A DNA stretch of 45,157 bases from Fidelibacterota bacterium UBA7301 (GTDB taxonomy: Bacteria > Fidelibacterota > Marinisomatia > Marinisomatales > TCS55). This document shows, piece by piece, positions 32,406 through 42,600 of this stretch. The notes under the pieces were generated by a model. It saw only the letters and a list, made by a program, of their open reading frames with translations, made no database searches and was not told the origin of the DNA. Positions within the stretch are counted from its first letter, which is position 1. Every line of letters begins with the position of its first letter. The stretch lies in NCBI GenBank assembly GCA_002471845.1, contig DKQT01000023.1, forward strand, positions 1-45,157, written 5' to 3'. The position numbers and the translations under genes are program-made.

Positions 32406-33158
32406 TTAATTCCTTCGAGATGAGAGTTTTGCGAGCAAGCGCAGGATTTCTAAATAGAGCCAGATCAATGTGACCAGTAACCCAAAGGCGCCGTACCATT
32501 CCATGTATTTCGGGGCCCCTTTTTCGGCTCCTTCTTCGATGAAATCAAAGTCTAACACAAGGTTAAGTGCGGCAATTACCACCACGCCGATACTGAATAA
32601 AATACCCATATTGGAATTGGAATGGATCACGGGCACGCTGACACTGAACCAGCTCAAGATCCAACTAATCATATAAACGAAGAAGATCCCGCCCGTGGCT
32701 GCTACGATACCCAGTTTAAAATTTTCCGTTGCTTTGATGATACCGGAGCGATAGGCCAACAGCAGGGCACCTAGTGTGCCAAAGGTGAGCATAACAGCTT
32801 GGTTTACGATGCCTGGATACATGGTTTCAAAGAATTTAGAAATGCCCCCCAAGGCCAATCCCTGAAGGAGGGCATATGCCGGTACGGTATATTTTGCCAG
32901 ATGTTGTTTAAATACAGTTAGAATGGCAACACCGAGTCCACCCAAAATACCAAGCATCATCAATCCATTGACCCGGGGATCGCCTAAGGGCAAATTCCAA
33001 GTGAATAATGCAGTGGTCATCAAGAGCAATAAAGCCAGGGCTGTTTTGTGTACGGTGCCCATGATGGTCATGGACGCGCCCTCTGTCATTTCAAACCCGG
33101 AAAATGTTTTCGCATTCAGGGAAGGATTCCCGGAGCGGAATGTCAAGTGGCGGTTCAT
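32406..33158 (-). CDS. Bax inhibitor-1 / YccA family membrane protein
   Basis: 250 residues with seven hydrophobic segments after a soluble N-terminus (SGNPSLNAKTFSGFE, characteristic of the bacterial Bax1-I subgroup). Conserved pieces are YALLQGLALGGISKFFE, and NLVLDFDFIEEGAEKGAPKYMEWYGAFGLLVTLIWLYLEILRLL near the end. Inner membrane; family members affect calcium leak or FtsH proteolysis. ATGA overlap with glyS (33155-33158) makes it the second gene of that operon. Confidence 0.93.
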   Translation of the reverse strand: MNRHLTFRSGNPSLNAKTFSGFEMTEGASMTIMGTVHKTALALLLLMTTALFTWNLPLGDPRVNGLMMLGILGGLGVAILTVFKQHLAKYTVPAYALLQGLALGGISKFFETMYPGIVNQAVMLTFGTLGALLLAYRSGIIKATENFKLGIVAATGGIFFVYMISWILSWFSVSVPVIHSNSNMGILFSIGVVVIAALNLVLDFDFIEEGAEKGAPKYMEWYGAFGLLVTLIWLYLEILRLLAKLSSRRN

Positions 33159-34483
33159 GAATTGGCCTCCATGCTGTCGTTGATGGCGGTTACCAACTGA
33201 TCAATGGCTACGCGGTCTTGTTGCTGGGTATCCCGCTGGCGGAGGGTTACGGTTTGGTCTTCCGTGGATTGATGGTCAATGGTGATGCCAAATGGCGTGC
33301 CCGCCTCATCTTGTCGGTAATATCGTTTTCCGATGGAGCCCTGCTGATCGTAGATTACTTTAAAGTGAGGTTTCAGGATGTCCATGACCTTCCGGCCCAA
33401 TTCCGGGAGTCCGTCCTTTTTTACCAATGGACAAACCACAGCTGTCACCGGCGCGATCTTAGGATGGAGTTTCATCACCACACGGTTATTTTCATCATCT
33501 TCCCAATAGGCATCGGAGAGGACGGCCAGCAGCATTCGGTTCAAACCGGCGGATGTTTCAATGATGTAGGGGAGGAAGCGTTTGTTGTTCACTTGATCAA
33601 ATACTTCCATCTTTTTTCCGGAAAATTCCTGGTGCCGGACCAAGTCAAAGTCCGTGCGGTTGTGGATCCCTTCGATCTCGGACCAGCCAAATGGAAATTC
33701 AAACTCAATATCCCAGGCTTCTTTGGCATAGTGGGCTAGTTCACCTTCTCCATGTTCATGAAAGCGAAGTTTCGTGGCATCAATACCAAGTTGACTGTAG
33801 AACACCATACGTTCATCTTTCCAGTCCGCCATGGATTGATCATCGGTCCCGGGCTTCACAAAATACTGCATTTCCATTTGTTCAAATTCACGGGTGCGAA
33901 AGATGAAATTCCTGGCCACAATCTCATTCCGGAAGGCCTTCCCAATCTGGGCGATGCCAAAGGGAACTTTTAAGCGCATAGCATTCTGGGTGAGGAGATA
34001 ATTTACATAGATGCCTTGGGCGGTTTCCGGGCGGAGGTAGGCCACGTTGGCGTCATCTGCCACGGAACCCACATGGGTTTTGAACATGAGGTTGAACTGG
34101 CGCGGTTCTGTAAGATTCCCTGTCGTGCCGCATTTTGGGCATTGGATTTCATCCCATTTGCCATTTTCAGGATTACCGTCGAATAATTCATCAGCGCGGT
34201 AACGCGCTTTGCACTGTTTGCAATCCACCAATGGATCGTTAAAGGCGCCTACGTGGCCTGAAGCTTCCCAGATCCTGGGATGCATGAGAATACCACTGTC
34301 CAGCCCGACAATATTTTCGTGGAGTTGGGTCATGGCCCACCACCAGAGTTGGGATATATTATTCTTTAAGGCGATTCCTAGGGGACCGTAATCGTAGACG
34401 GCTCCGAAGCCACCGTAAATTTCAGAACTCTGGAAAATGAATCCCCGCCGTTTGCAGAGGGATACGATTTTGTCGATACTCAT
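33155..34483 (-). CDS. glyS: Glycyl-tRNA synthetase (dimeric type)
   Basis: 442 residues, the single-chain class II type found in many non-proteobacteria. N-terminal RRGFIFQSSEIYGGFGAVYDYGPLG, a Zn-type insertion with CKQC and CPKC, class II motif FRNEIVARNFIFRTREFEQME, motif 3 segment ETSAGLNRMLLAVL and the anticodon domain APVTAVVCPL...GTPFGITIDHQ. It charges tRNA-Gly. It should be the promoter-proximal gene of the operon leading into the YccA gene. Confidence 0.96.
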   Translation of the reverse strand: MSIDKIVSLCKRRGFIFQSSEIYGGFGAVYDYGPLGIALKNNISQLWWWAMTQLHENIVGLDSGILMHPRIWEASGHVGAFNDPLVDCKQCKARYRADELFDGNPENGKWDEIQCPKCGTTGNLTEPRQFNLMFKTHVGSVADDANVAYLRPETAQGIYVNYLLTQNAMRLKVPFGIAQIGKAFRNEIVARNFIFRTREFEQMEMQYFVKPGTDDQSMADWKDERMVFYSQLGIDATKLRFHEHGEGELAHYAKEAWDIEFEFPFGWSEIEGIHNRTDFDLVRHQEFSGKKMEVFDQVNNKRFLPYIIETSAGLNRMLLAVLSDAYWEDDENNRVVMKLHPKIAPVTAVVCPLVKKDGLPELGRKVMDILKPHFKVIYDQQGSIGKRYYRQDEAGTPFGITIDHQSTEDQTVTLRQRDTQQQDRVAIDQLVTAINDSMEANS

Positions 34484-34680
34484 GATTGAGTAAATACTCC
34501 GTTAATTTTTATTCAGAAATAAGGAGAGGAAATTAGGTAATTAATTGGATAAATAAATGGTGTGAAATGATGAATGAAATGATCATTTTATTTTAAAAAG
34601 TTTTAAAGTCTAAATATTACATACCCCGTCCCGCCATAGCGGGATCTCCTGCCTGCTCGGCAGACGGGCAATAACTGAGT
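34484..34680. other. Intergenic gap with a palindromic repeat element
   Basis: 197 bases between the ccmH-like gene stop and the glyS start, A+T-rich except for a compact palindromic element at 34625-34668, listed separately. The glyS promoter should be here. GGAG lies about 14 bases before the glyS start. Confidence 0.4.
34625..34668. repeat. Three-way-junction palindromic (REP-like) element
   Basis: Outer stem CCCGTC (34625-34630) with GACGGG (34663-34668) encloses two hairpins: CCCGC-CATA-GCGGG (34630-34643) and CTGCC-TGCTC-GGCAG (34649-34663). Compact, G+C-rich, in an A+T-rich gap. Structures of this sort are commonly dispersed intergenic repeats; no second copy was found in the window. 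Confidence 0.55.
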
Positions 34681-35106
34681 TTAATCCAACTCCTTCAACT
34701 CGCGCTCAATTTCATCGCTGAATGCAATAGAATCGTCAGCGTGAGAAGGGACAGAAGTGGTTTCATCCTTGCTAGTGCGTATATAGAGAAAAATGATCGT
34801 AAGGCCTAGTCCGAAGATGAAAATCGGAACCAGCCAGGCAAAGACATTGAACCCCTCCGCTTTGGGAACGGCTAAAACCCGCTCTCCATATTTATCAATA
34901 AAATAGTCCAGGATTTCGGTTTTGGTTTTCCCGGTGTTTACCATACCGGCGATTTCGATTTCCATCTCCTTATTACCGTGATCGTATACCGTGCCGCTCC
35001 AGCAGCAAACGGCCATGAGGCTCCGCTTGACTTCGATGATCAACTCACTTTTTTCATCGGCCCAAAGGATACCAATCAGGATTAGGATGAGCAGGGATCG
35101 TTTCAT
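34681..35106 (-). CDS. CcmH-like cytochrome c biogenesis protein with altered cysteine motif
   Basis: 141 residues. Signal peptide (MKRSLLILIL...WA), CcmH-type domain and one C-terminal helix at about 89-109. CcmH helps reduce apocytochrome c before haem attachment. The usual LRCxxCQ motif is replaced by LMAVCCWSGTV with adjacent C34-C35, while the later part (EIAGMVNTGKTKTEILDYFIDKYGERVLAVP) keeps the family pattern. Gene start overlaps the topA stop (ATGA at 35103-35106). Other ccm genes are not in the window, though the cytochrome cassette would need such a system. Confidence 0.82.
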   Translation of the reverse strand: MKRSLLILILIGILWADEKSELIIEVKRSLMAVCCWSGTVYDHGNKEMEIEIAGMVNTGKTKTEILDYFIDKYGERVLAVPKAEGFNVFAWLVPIFIFGLGLTIIFLYIRTSKDETTSVPSHADDSIAFSDEIERELKELD

Positions 35107-37619
35107 TTTTTCTTTTTGGTTTTCCTGCGTTTCTTCTTTGGTGGTGCGGCCCGTTTTTTATCGATCAAGGCTACCCCTTCTTCCAGGGTCATTTTTTCCG
35201 GGTCCGTATCCCTAGGGAGGGATGCATTTACTTTTCCATCGGTAATATAAGGACCAAAGCGACCTGTTTTAATCACTAGGGATTCCCCTGTTTCAATATG
35301 GTTACCTAAAGTACGTAATTCCTGGGAACCGCCAGATCGTTTTTTAATTAATTCTAACGCCTCATCAAGCGCAATCGTTAATGGAGACATGGTAGGGGGG
35401 ATAGTTCCATTTTTCCCTTTACCTGCAGTAACGTATGGTCCAAAACGGCCGTAATCCGCTTTTACTTCTTCGCCCGTTTCCGGATGTCTTCCAAGTGTGC
35501 GGGGGAGAGATAAGAGCTTTAGTCCCATCTCAAGATCAACATCAGCCGGTGGCGTGCCCTTGGGAATGCCCTTCCGTTTACTGGTTTCACCCAACTGGAC
35601 ATAAGGTCCGTAAGGGCCATTTTTCACTAGCACCATTTCACCTGATGCAGGATCTTTTCCCAGTTCCCGGTCTTCATTGATTTCCCGGTTAAGGATCTCC
35701 AGGGCTTTATCTACATTTAAATCCCCAAAAAATACATCGTTGGGTATGGATTTTCTTATTTCACCCCGCTGGACGAAAGGCCCGTACTGCCCCACGCGGA
35801 TTTCGATGGGATCACCGCCGTGTTCCAGTTGAACGGAGCAAGCCTTGCCGATATCCACTTTGTCTTCCAGCATATCCTCAAGACCTTTCATTCCTTCGGA
35901 ACCAAAATAGAATTCTTTCATGAAAGGAAGGGCATCCAGTTCGCCGCGGGAAATGGCATCCAACCCATCTTCCATATTGGCGGTGAACTGGCTATCCACC
36001 AATGCAGTGAAGTGGTTTTCCAAAAGTTGGGTCACTGCAACACCTAAAAATGTGGGTGTTAGTTTACCCCGGTCACGATGAACATATGTGCGTTTCACAA
36101 TAGTATCAATAATACTGGCAAATGTGGATGGGCGGCCGATACCCTGGGCTTCCAATTCTTTTACCAAGGATGCTTCTGTGAACCGTGCCGGCGGTTTGGT
36201 AGTATGTTCCTCTGCATTCAGCGAATTGCAAGTGAGAGTTTGTCCCCTTGTCATATCCGGCAGGATAGTTTCCCGGTCTTCGGTTACCCCACTGCGGTGG
36301 TCGGTACTCTCTACATAGGCGGCCATATATCCAGGGAAAAGAATTACTTTGCCCTTGGCGCGAAATTCCGATTTCTGGTTTTCAATTGTGACAGTTATCC
36401 GCTTCACTTTGGCGGACTTCATTTGGGATGCCAAGGTCCGCTTCCGGATCAGGTCATAGAGCCTGGCCGCATCCTCATCAATGGCATTGCGGACTGTATC
36501 CACTTTTGCAAAAATCACCCCGGCAGGGCGGATGGCCTCATGGGCTTCCTGGGCATTTTTTACTTTGGCGGCATAAACCCTGGTTTGGTCCGGCAGGAAT
36601 TCTTTCCCGAAGCGAGACATAATTTCATTCCGGGCACCGTTGATCCCCTCTGCGGATAATGCAGTAGAGTCGGTCCGCATATAGGTAATGAATCCCCGTT
36701 CATAGAGACGCTGGGCCGTACGCATGGTTTTTCGGGCTGAAGAGCGGAGTTTTCGGGCCGCTTCCTGCTGGAGAGTGGACGTAGTAAATGGAGGCCTTGG
36801 GTTGGAGTCCCTTATTTTTTCTTCTACATTAGAAACAGTCCATGGTCCGTTTTTTAGTTCTTTCACCAGTTCATCCGCCTGGGCTTTGGAGAGCAAAAGG
36901 GCTTTTTCATTTTTGAGATTTCCCGTATTGGGATCAAAATCTTTTCCCGTGGCAATGCGGTTCCCGTCCACACGAATCAGGGTGGATGAAAACGGATTTT
37001 CTCCTGCTTGGAGTTCTGCTTTAAGATCATAATAAAGAGCAGTGTGGAAGGCTTGACGAAGGCGCTCCCTCATGACGATTATTCGCAAGGCGGCAGATTG
37101 AACACGGCCGGCAGAGAGAGAAACCTCAACAAATTTCATATTCTTGTTCAAAGTGCTCCATAGGACACGGGATACTTTATATCCTACCAAACGGTCAATA
37201 ATGCGCCTGGCGGTGCGGGCCTCGACGAGATCCTGGTCTATAGCGCGAAAATCATTCATTCCCTCCTCGACACCTTCTTTGGTGATCTCAGTGAATTGGA
37301 CACGAGAAATTTTATCCGGGTCCACTTCACTGGCAATATGGGCGGCGATGGCTTCTCCTTCACGGTCTGGGTCAGTGGCCACCACGATCTGGTTCGTTTG
37401 CTTGGCAAAGGCCCTGAATTCTTTCATGAAAGCTTTTTTATCCGGGAGAACCTCTTCGGTAAAGGTGAAGTCGTTATCCACATCTACGCCCAATTCTTTT
37501 TTTGGAAGGTCCTTGATATGGCCCACGCAGGCCAGCACCTTATATTCGCCCCCAAGGTATTTGGAGATAGTCTTCGCCTTGGAAGGGGACTCAACAATTA
37601 ATAATGGTTTTGTACTCAT
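35103..37619 (-). CDS. topA: DNA topoisomerase I
   Basis: 838 residues. Toprim domain with IVESPSKAKTISKYLG and ATDPDREGEAIAAHI; active-site tyrosine Y313 in FITYMRTDST; GRVQSAALRI is also conserved. It relaxes negative supercoils. The C-terminus has no CxxC zinc fingers; instead there are four repeats ending in GPY/GPF (YGPFVQRGE, YGPYVQLGE, FGPYVTAG, FGPYITDG) and a Lys/Arg-rich tail (KKKRRKTKKKK). ccmH-like overlaps its stop. Confidence 0.97.
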   Translation of the reverse strand: MSTKPLLIVESPSKAKTISKYLGGEYKVLACVGHIKDLPKKELGVDVDNDFTFTEEVLPDKKAFMKEFRAFAKQTNQIVVATDPDREGEAIAAHIASEVDPDKISRVQFTEITKEGVEEGMNDFRAIDQDLVEARTARRIIDRLVGYKVSRVLWSTLNKNMKFVEVSLSAGRVQSAALRIIVMRERLRQAFHTALYYDLKAELQAGENPFSSTLIRVDGNRIATGKDFDPNTGNLKNEKALLLSKAQADELVKELKNGPWTVSNVEEKIRDSNPRPPFTTSTLQQEAARKLRSSARKTMRTAQRLYERGFITYMRTDSTALSAEGINGARNEIMSRFGKEFLPDQTRVYAAKVKNAQEAHEAIRPAGVIFAKVDTVRNAIDEDAARLYDLIRKRTLASQMKSAKVKRITVTIENQKSEFRAKGKVILFPGYMAAYVESTDHRSGVTEDRETILPDMTRGQTLTCNSLNAEEHTTKPPARFTEASLVKELEAQGIGRPSTFASIIDTIVKRTYVHRDRGKLTPTFLGVAVTQLLENHFTALVDSQFTANMEDGLDAISRGELDALPFMKEFYFGSEGMKGLEDMLEDKVDIGKACSVQLEHGGDPIEIRVGQYGPFVQRGEIRKSIPNDVFFGDLNVDKALEILNREINEDRELGKDPASGEMVLVKNGPYGPYVQLGETSKRKGIPKGTPPADVDLEMGLKLLSLPRTLGRHPETGEEVKADYGRFGPYVTAGKGKNGTIPPTMSPLTIALDEALELIKKRSGGSQELRTLGNHIETGESLVIKTGRFGPYITDGKVNASLPRDTDPEKMTLEEGVALIDKKRAAPPKKKRRKTKKKK

Positions 37620-37855
37620 CTAAATCTTTTTTAACTCAATCAGCGGAAATTCATCATTCCCACGCGCATATATTAATGTAATAAAAAGGATTTGAAAAAC
37701 CTGATACATAATTAAAAAGTTTAAAATTAGCCTGCTTTTCGTTGGAAAATTTGTCCACAATTTCATTATTGACTTCATTTTCCGTCTCAACCAGACAAAT
37801 TTTAACTCTTTTTTCTTCACGCACAGAGTTGTACAAAGCCTTTTAAATGAAATTT
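37620..37855. other. A+T-rich gap between topA and hisS
   Basis: 236 bases. Two overlapping short frames (60-66 codons) show no composition, start signal or motif of a real gene. The topA promoter should lie here. No RNA or repeat recognised. Confidence 0.4.
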
Positions 37856-39112
37856 TTAAAAAGGCAAAGAATTGATGTGGGCAACCAAGGCATCCAAGGC
37901 AATTTTTTGCTGATCCCCGGTGGATAAATCCTTTACTTCTGCCTGTCCCGAAGCCAATTCCTGGTCCCCGATCAGGATGGCATATTTGACCCCCGCCTTG
38001 TTAGCTTCCCGCATCTGGGCCTTCATGGAACGGCGCAGCGTATCGAATTCAGTGGCTACATTATTTCGTCTTAGATTTTCTGCCAATTCCAATACAGTGG
38101 GGCGTACCGCATCTCCAAGTCCTACAATATATACTTGATTAGTACTTGAGCTGGATGATTCCTCGCCCAGGGCCAACAGGATCCGTTCCATCCCGGCGGC
38201 AAAACCAATCCCCGGGGTAGGTTTGCCACCTAGTGTTTCTACAAGACCGTCATAACGGCCGCCACCACAGATGGCATCTTGTGCGCCAAGGGCGGTGGAA
38301 GTGATCTCAAATGTAGTGCGGGTATAATAATCCAGCCCGCGGACAAGGCGGAGAGCCAGTTCGTATTGGATTCCCATTGCATCAAGAAGTGCACAAACTT
38401 CATTAAAATGGGTTTTGTCTTCTTCCGTCCATGAATCACTGACATTGGGGCCGTCATTCAAAATCTCAATTTCATGGGGAATTTTTGTATCAAGGATGCG
38501 GAGGGGGTTCTTTTCAAATCGATTACGGCTCGTTTCGCTCAACTCATCAAAATGGGGGGTGAGAAAATCTCTGATAGCATTACGATAGTTACGACGACAT
38601 TCCGGAGAACCAATTGAATTGAGTTTTAATGTTAGCCCTGTTAACCCGATATTACTGAATAAGGCCATGGCCAGGGCGATCACTTCCGCATCAATTTCCG
38701 GATGTTCCGAACCGAAAGCTTCAATCCCGAATTGGTGGAACTGGCGGTAGCGCCCTTTTTGGGGTCGTTCCCTCCGAAAGAGAGCATCAATATAATAGAG
38801 CTTATTGATGGGGCTTTGTCCACCGAGATTATGCTGGATGAATGACCGTACCACAGGGGCCGTCAGCTCCGGCTTCAGGGTGAGGTTCTCACCACCCTGG
38901 TCCGTCCAGCTATACATTTCTTTGGAGACAATATCCGTTTCTTCGCCTATGCCACGGGCGAAAAGTTCAGTCCGCTCAAAAACAGGTGTGCGGATTTCCT
39001 TGTACCCGTAGCGGTCCATGATATTGCGAATGGTGGTTTCCAGGGCTTGCCAGCGGTGGCTTTGGCCCGGGAGAATATCCTGGGTGCCTTTGATAGTTCG
39101 GATAAATGTCAT
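37856..39112 (-). CDS. hisS: Histidyl-tRNA synthetase
   Basis: 418 residues. Opens with IRTIKGTQDILPG; class II motif 2 region FRRERPQKGRYRQFHQFGIEAFGSE; histidine-binding segments LVRGLDYYTRTTFE and CGGGRYDGL, GIGFAAGMERI; C-terminal anticodon domain with REANKAGVKYAILIGDQE. It charges tRNA-His. Flanked by A+T-rich gaps of about 236 and 97 bases, so probably transcribed alone. Confidence 0.97.
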   Translation of the reverse strand: MTFIRTIKGTQDILPGQSHRWQALETTIRNIMDRYGYKEIRTPVFERTELFARGIGEETDIVSKEMYSWTDQGGENLTLKPELTAPVVRSFIQHNLGGQSPINKLYYIDALFRRERPQKGRYRQFHQFGIEAFGSEHPEIDAEVIALAMALFSNIGLTGLTLKLNSIGSPECRRNYRNAIRDFLTPHFDELSETSRNRFEKNPLRILDTKIPHEIEILNDGPNVSDSWTEEDKTHFNEVCALLDAMGIQYELALRLVRGLDYYTRTTFEITSTALGAQDAICGGGRYDGLVETLGGKPTPGIGFAAGMERILLALGEESSSSSTNQVYIVGLGDAVRPTVLELAENLRRNNVATEFDTLRRSMKAQMREANKAGVKYAILIGDQELASGQAEVKDLSTGDQQKIALDALVAHINSLPF

Positions 39113-39209
39113 TTGTTTTTAAGAAATTTGTTGAAAATATTGAGGAGAGATTACAAAAGTTTTAATTAAAGATTTTACTTAACAATTAATTAATAGTGAC
39201 CATGTCACC

Positions 39210-39548
39210 TTAGCCATTTTCAGAAATAATATTTTTCAATAAGCCTTCTGCCTGGGTCTTAAATGAGTCAGGAATATATAATTTTACAGTGCCGCCGGGC
39301 AGGCTCGACGCATTAATTCCGAAAGCAGAGCTTAAAAAATCACCTTTGGTATAACAGGGGATATCATTTTGTTTTAATAGTACCACAGCCATTTCGGCCA
39401 ATGCGGCGCCATCAAAATCTGCAATGGATATCCATGTCATATTCTCCAAGGGTTCCGATTCTGGTTTAAGTTCAACCAGAGACACGCCGCAGTCCTGGCA
39501 GACATTTATTTTTTCAACATATTCACTTTTACATTCGGGACAAAACAT
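39210..39548 (-). CDS. Zinc-ribbon / DUF2007 domain protein
   Basis: 112 residues. An N-terminal zinc ribbon with CPEC (residues 3-6) and CQDC (17-20) is followed by a DUF2007-like domain at about 38-110: ISIADFDGAALAEMAVVLLKQNDIPCYTKGD, then KLYIPDSFKTQAEGLLKNI. DUF2007 is thought to be a signalling or ligand-binding module. No membrane segment. GGAGG sits 11 bases before the ATG. It is downstream of lptD on the same strand, separated by twin hairpins. Confidence 0.85.
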   Translation of the reverse strand: MFCPECKSEYVEKINVCQDCGVSLVELKPESEPLENMTWISIADFDGAALAEMAVVLLKQNDIPCYTKGDFLSSAFGINASSLPGGTVKLYIPDSFKTQAEGLLKNIISENG

Positions 39549-39616
39549 GAGAGACCTCCATTATTATGATCGAGTTTGCTACAGGGCAGAAAGAAACCCA
39601 AATTTCTGATATGGAT

Positions 39617-39658
39617 TGCATCAATTGAGTTGATGCATGGCTTGACACAGTCAAGCCA
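39617..39658. repeat. Two perfect hairpins back to back
   Basis: TGCATCAA-TTGAG-TTGATGCA (39617-39637) directly abuts TGGCTTGAC-ACA-GTCAAGCCA (39638-39658), stems of 8 and 9 bp with no gap between them. They lie between the lptD stop and the DUF2007 start. No T tract follows on the minus strand, so a simple rho-independent terminator is not an adequate explanation. Confidence 0.65.
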
Positions 39659-39675
39659 CTCCATACTGATGAAAT

Positions 39676-42600
39676 CTATCGGTCAAAAAGTGAAGGACGG
39701 CTAAAGGTTCCGCCCCGCTGTTCAAGTTTCAGATCCCTAAGGTTGGGCGATTTCACATTCAGTTTAAGATAGACTCCCGAGGCATAGCCGCTGGGTGTCC
39801 AGTTCAGACTCAGTTCCCAGCAGTGTAGGTCCCGGTAAATGGAGAATGTGTGACTTACCAAATCCTGGTTAATAAGGTCAAAGCGGGCGTTGTAATTCAC
39901 TTTCCAGTTTTCCGTCACGTGGATGGTGGAATTAGTAGACATCCAGAATGTTTTATTGGTGTTATTTGGATTGGCATTGTTATAAGAAAACCTGAAACTG
40001 GCTGAGGTGGACCACAGTTCACCAGTATTTTTTTGGCCTGTATCGCCACCGCCCATATACATGCCGAGTAAATTGGCGCCATCCATCCGTTCTTCAGTTT
40101 CAGTGGTATCTTCTTCAGTGGTTTCTTCCTCCGGGTCAAAAGAAAGGCGCTTTCCTGCAAACCTAAAACCGGTTGAAAAACTTGCATTAATCAATCGTGG
40201 TGTGGGGACGCCGCCACTAGTCTTGAATTTGTTGATACGCATATTCTTTTCTTTATCGAAATCGTACCAGTCATGGACCATGGAAAAATCCAGGTTTAGT
40301 TTTTTACTTACATTAGCCCGCACGGACGAACTGATATTGCTCCACTGGAATTCATCGGCCACAAAATTCCGACTGGTGCCCGTACGCCAGGAGAAAAGGT
40401 CCTGTTTCCGTTCCTTATCCCCGTCCACGATCTTGGCTTGAAATACATTGTTCATGGAAATATTCATGGACTGACTCTCGCCCCGTGGGGTGCCCCCGGC
40501 CATTGTACCGGAGAAACGGTCGAAATACACTACTTCACCATTATCTTGCTGAATGATTTCGTAGTAACCGGGATTGGCGCCGAACACTTCCTGGGAAAAA
40601 TCAGGGCGGTAGGAATAGCCAACAGAAGGAGCAATTGTATGGCGGATAGAATTGATTTTGCCGATCTTGACAGGAAAGAGGCCATAAACCTGGGTACTCA
40701 TACTGAGGTTGAAAGAGCCTGTAGTACGGGCGGCAAAGCCTTTCACTTCATTTTTGTTAATTTTGCCGGTCGTATCAATTGCCCCGATATAAGTGCGGTT
40801 TACCCAGTCTGATTTGAGCTGAATATTGGGGGATACATTAAGGTACTTGAAAATTTTGGCGGACATATTCAGCCCGGATGAATGAGACATAAAATAGTCG
40901 GCGAAAGTCTGGGCTGTTGGATTTTCGTTTGCATCCATTTTCCACCGGTAGGCCGTGGTGGTGTCATCCAGGGCATAGGCCTCGGATTCGTAATAATTTT
41001 TTAGGTTATTTGTAAAGCGGGAAGAGTAGTGATAATTGATATTATTATACCATTTTTTCTTCTTGGCCTTGGTGGGGAAAAGAGCCCGCTGGCTGTGGGA
41101 AAAAGCCATCTGGGGGAGTGTATTATTGGTAATATTGACTTGCTGGCCCGCCCGACTGGGGTTGGTGTAAAATACAGAATTCAGGTCAATTTTTCTTTCA
41201 GCCATGAGGTCCCTGCGGGAAGAAAGATTCAAGCTCAAGCTGTTTTTGGATTTAGGCCAGCGTTTGGAATAAGTGGCGTTGGAAACGGCCTGCTGGTTAA
41301 GGCGTTTGCTTTGTTCTATCCCGGTTCGGCGGTTGTAATCACCACTGGAATAATAACTGGCGCTTACGGCGGCGGACTGGTTATTCCGCATTTTTTGGTT
41401 ATGGCTCCAGCGAACCACATAATCACTCTGCTTGTTTTTATACAGTTTTGAAAAATCCCGCTCTTCCGGCGGTACAGAACCGGAAAAGATCTGTTTTGTT
41501 TCCAAGGAGAAACTCCCGGAATAGGCATACCGTTTTGAATACGTGTTATTGGATCGAAGAGTTACCCCGTCCCGATCGTAAAGGCTCATGGTGAATTTGG
41601 AGTCGAAATAATCATTGGGCGCCCAAAAATAACCGAGACCATTGATGTAACCGCCCCATCTTGCATCAGTCCCGTAGGAAGGCATGATCCACCCGGAATG
41701 GCGGCGGCCTTTCTGGTGAGGAAAGACACCAAAGGGTAATCCAAAAATTGGAATATTGGCAATATAAAGAATGATGGGACGAGCTACCACTTTATCTTCA
41801 TTGATCATTTTCATGTTTTTGCTCTCAAAATGAAAATGGGGTTCATCGAGCTCGCAGGTGGTATAAGCAGCATCATCGATATAGAATACATCCATACTTT
41901 GATTGCGGATCTCCTGGCCGTGATAATACCCGTCTTGTGCCTTGGTTTTACCGTGGATAACCTTCCCATGACGGGTCTCTAAATTGTATACCATTGTATC
42001 GCCTACCATGGGTTCTTCCCCTGCTTCTACCATGGATGGGCGAATGCGGCCGTAAGTTGTGTCCCGTTTTGATTCCGGGAGGGCCTTCAAAAGATTGTTC
42101 CGCCAGGCCACGTTGATGAAGCCTGCCGTTAGGTTGACATTGGTATAATCAATAATGGCATCACCATGGAGGTCGGTGAATTCGTTGGCCACATCATATT
42201 CGATATCCTCAGATTCATAAACCACCGGACCATCCACATCAGCGCCGGTGGAGTCGGGAGTATAGGTGCCTTGGGAACCGCCGGAAACAAAAATCTTTTC
42301 CAAATCATTTTCACCAAATTTCATCGTAATTGTATCACCGGAAGCTTCATTTTTTCCTTGATACACCGAATCTTCAAAAATATGGTAAAGGGTAGTGGCC
42401 ATCCCTTCCAGGCGCATGGAGTCCAGGTTGCCATCCAAGAAAAATCCCCGCAGGATGGAACCAGTCATATCATCAGAAAAGGAAAGGGAATCCTGATAGG
42501 TGGTGGTGTCTCCGTCCGCCACTTCGATCCATTCCCGTACCCCTTTGGATGGGTGGGTAGCGTGGGCCTCGTTGGGGATGAACAGGCTTTTGAGCACCTC

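Noticed and set aside
36078..36659. 193-codon plus-strand frame
   Set aside because: Antisense shadow of topA, whose motifs are unambiguous.
37620..37836. Two short overlapping minus-strand frames upstream of topA
   Set aside because: Low-complexity, Lys/Ile-rich in both frames, no ribosome site or motif; A+T-rich gap.
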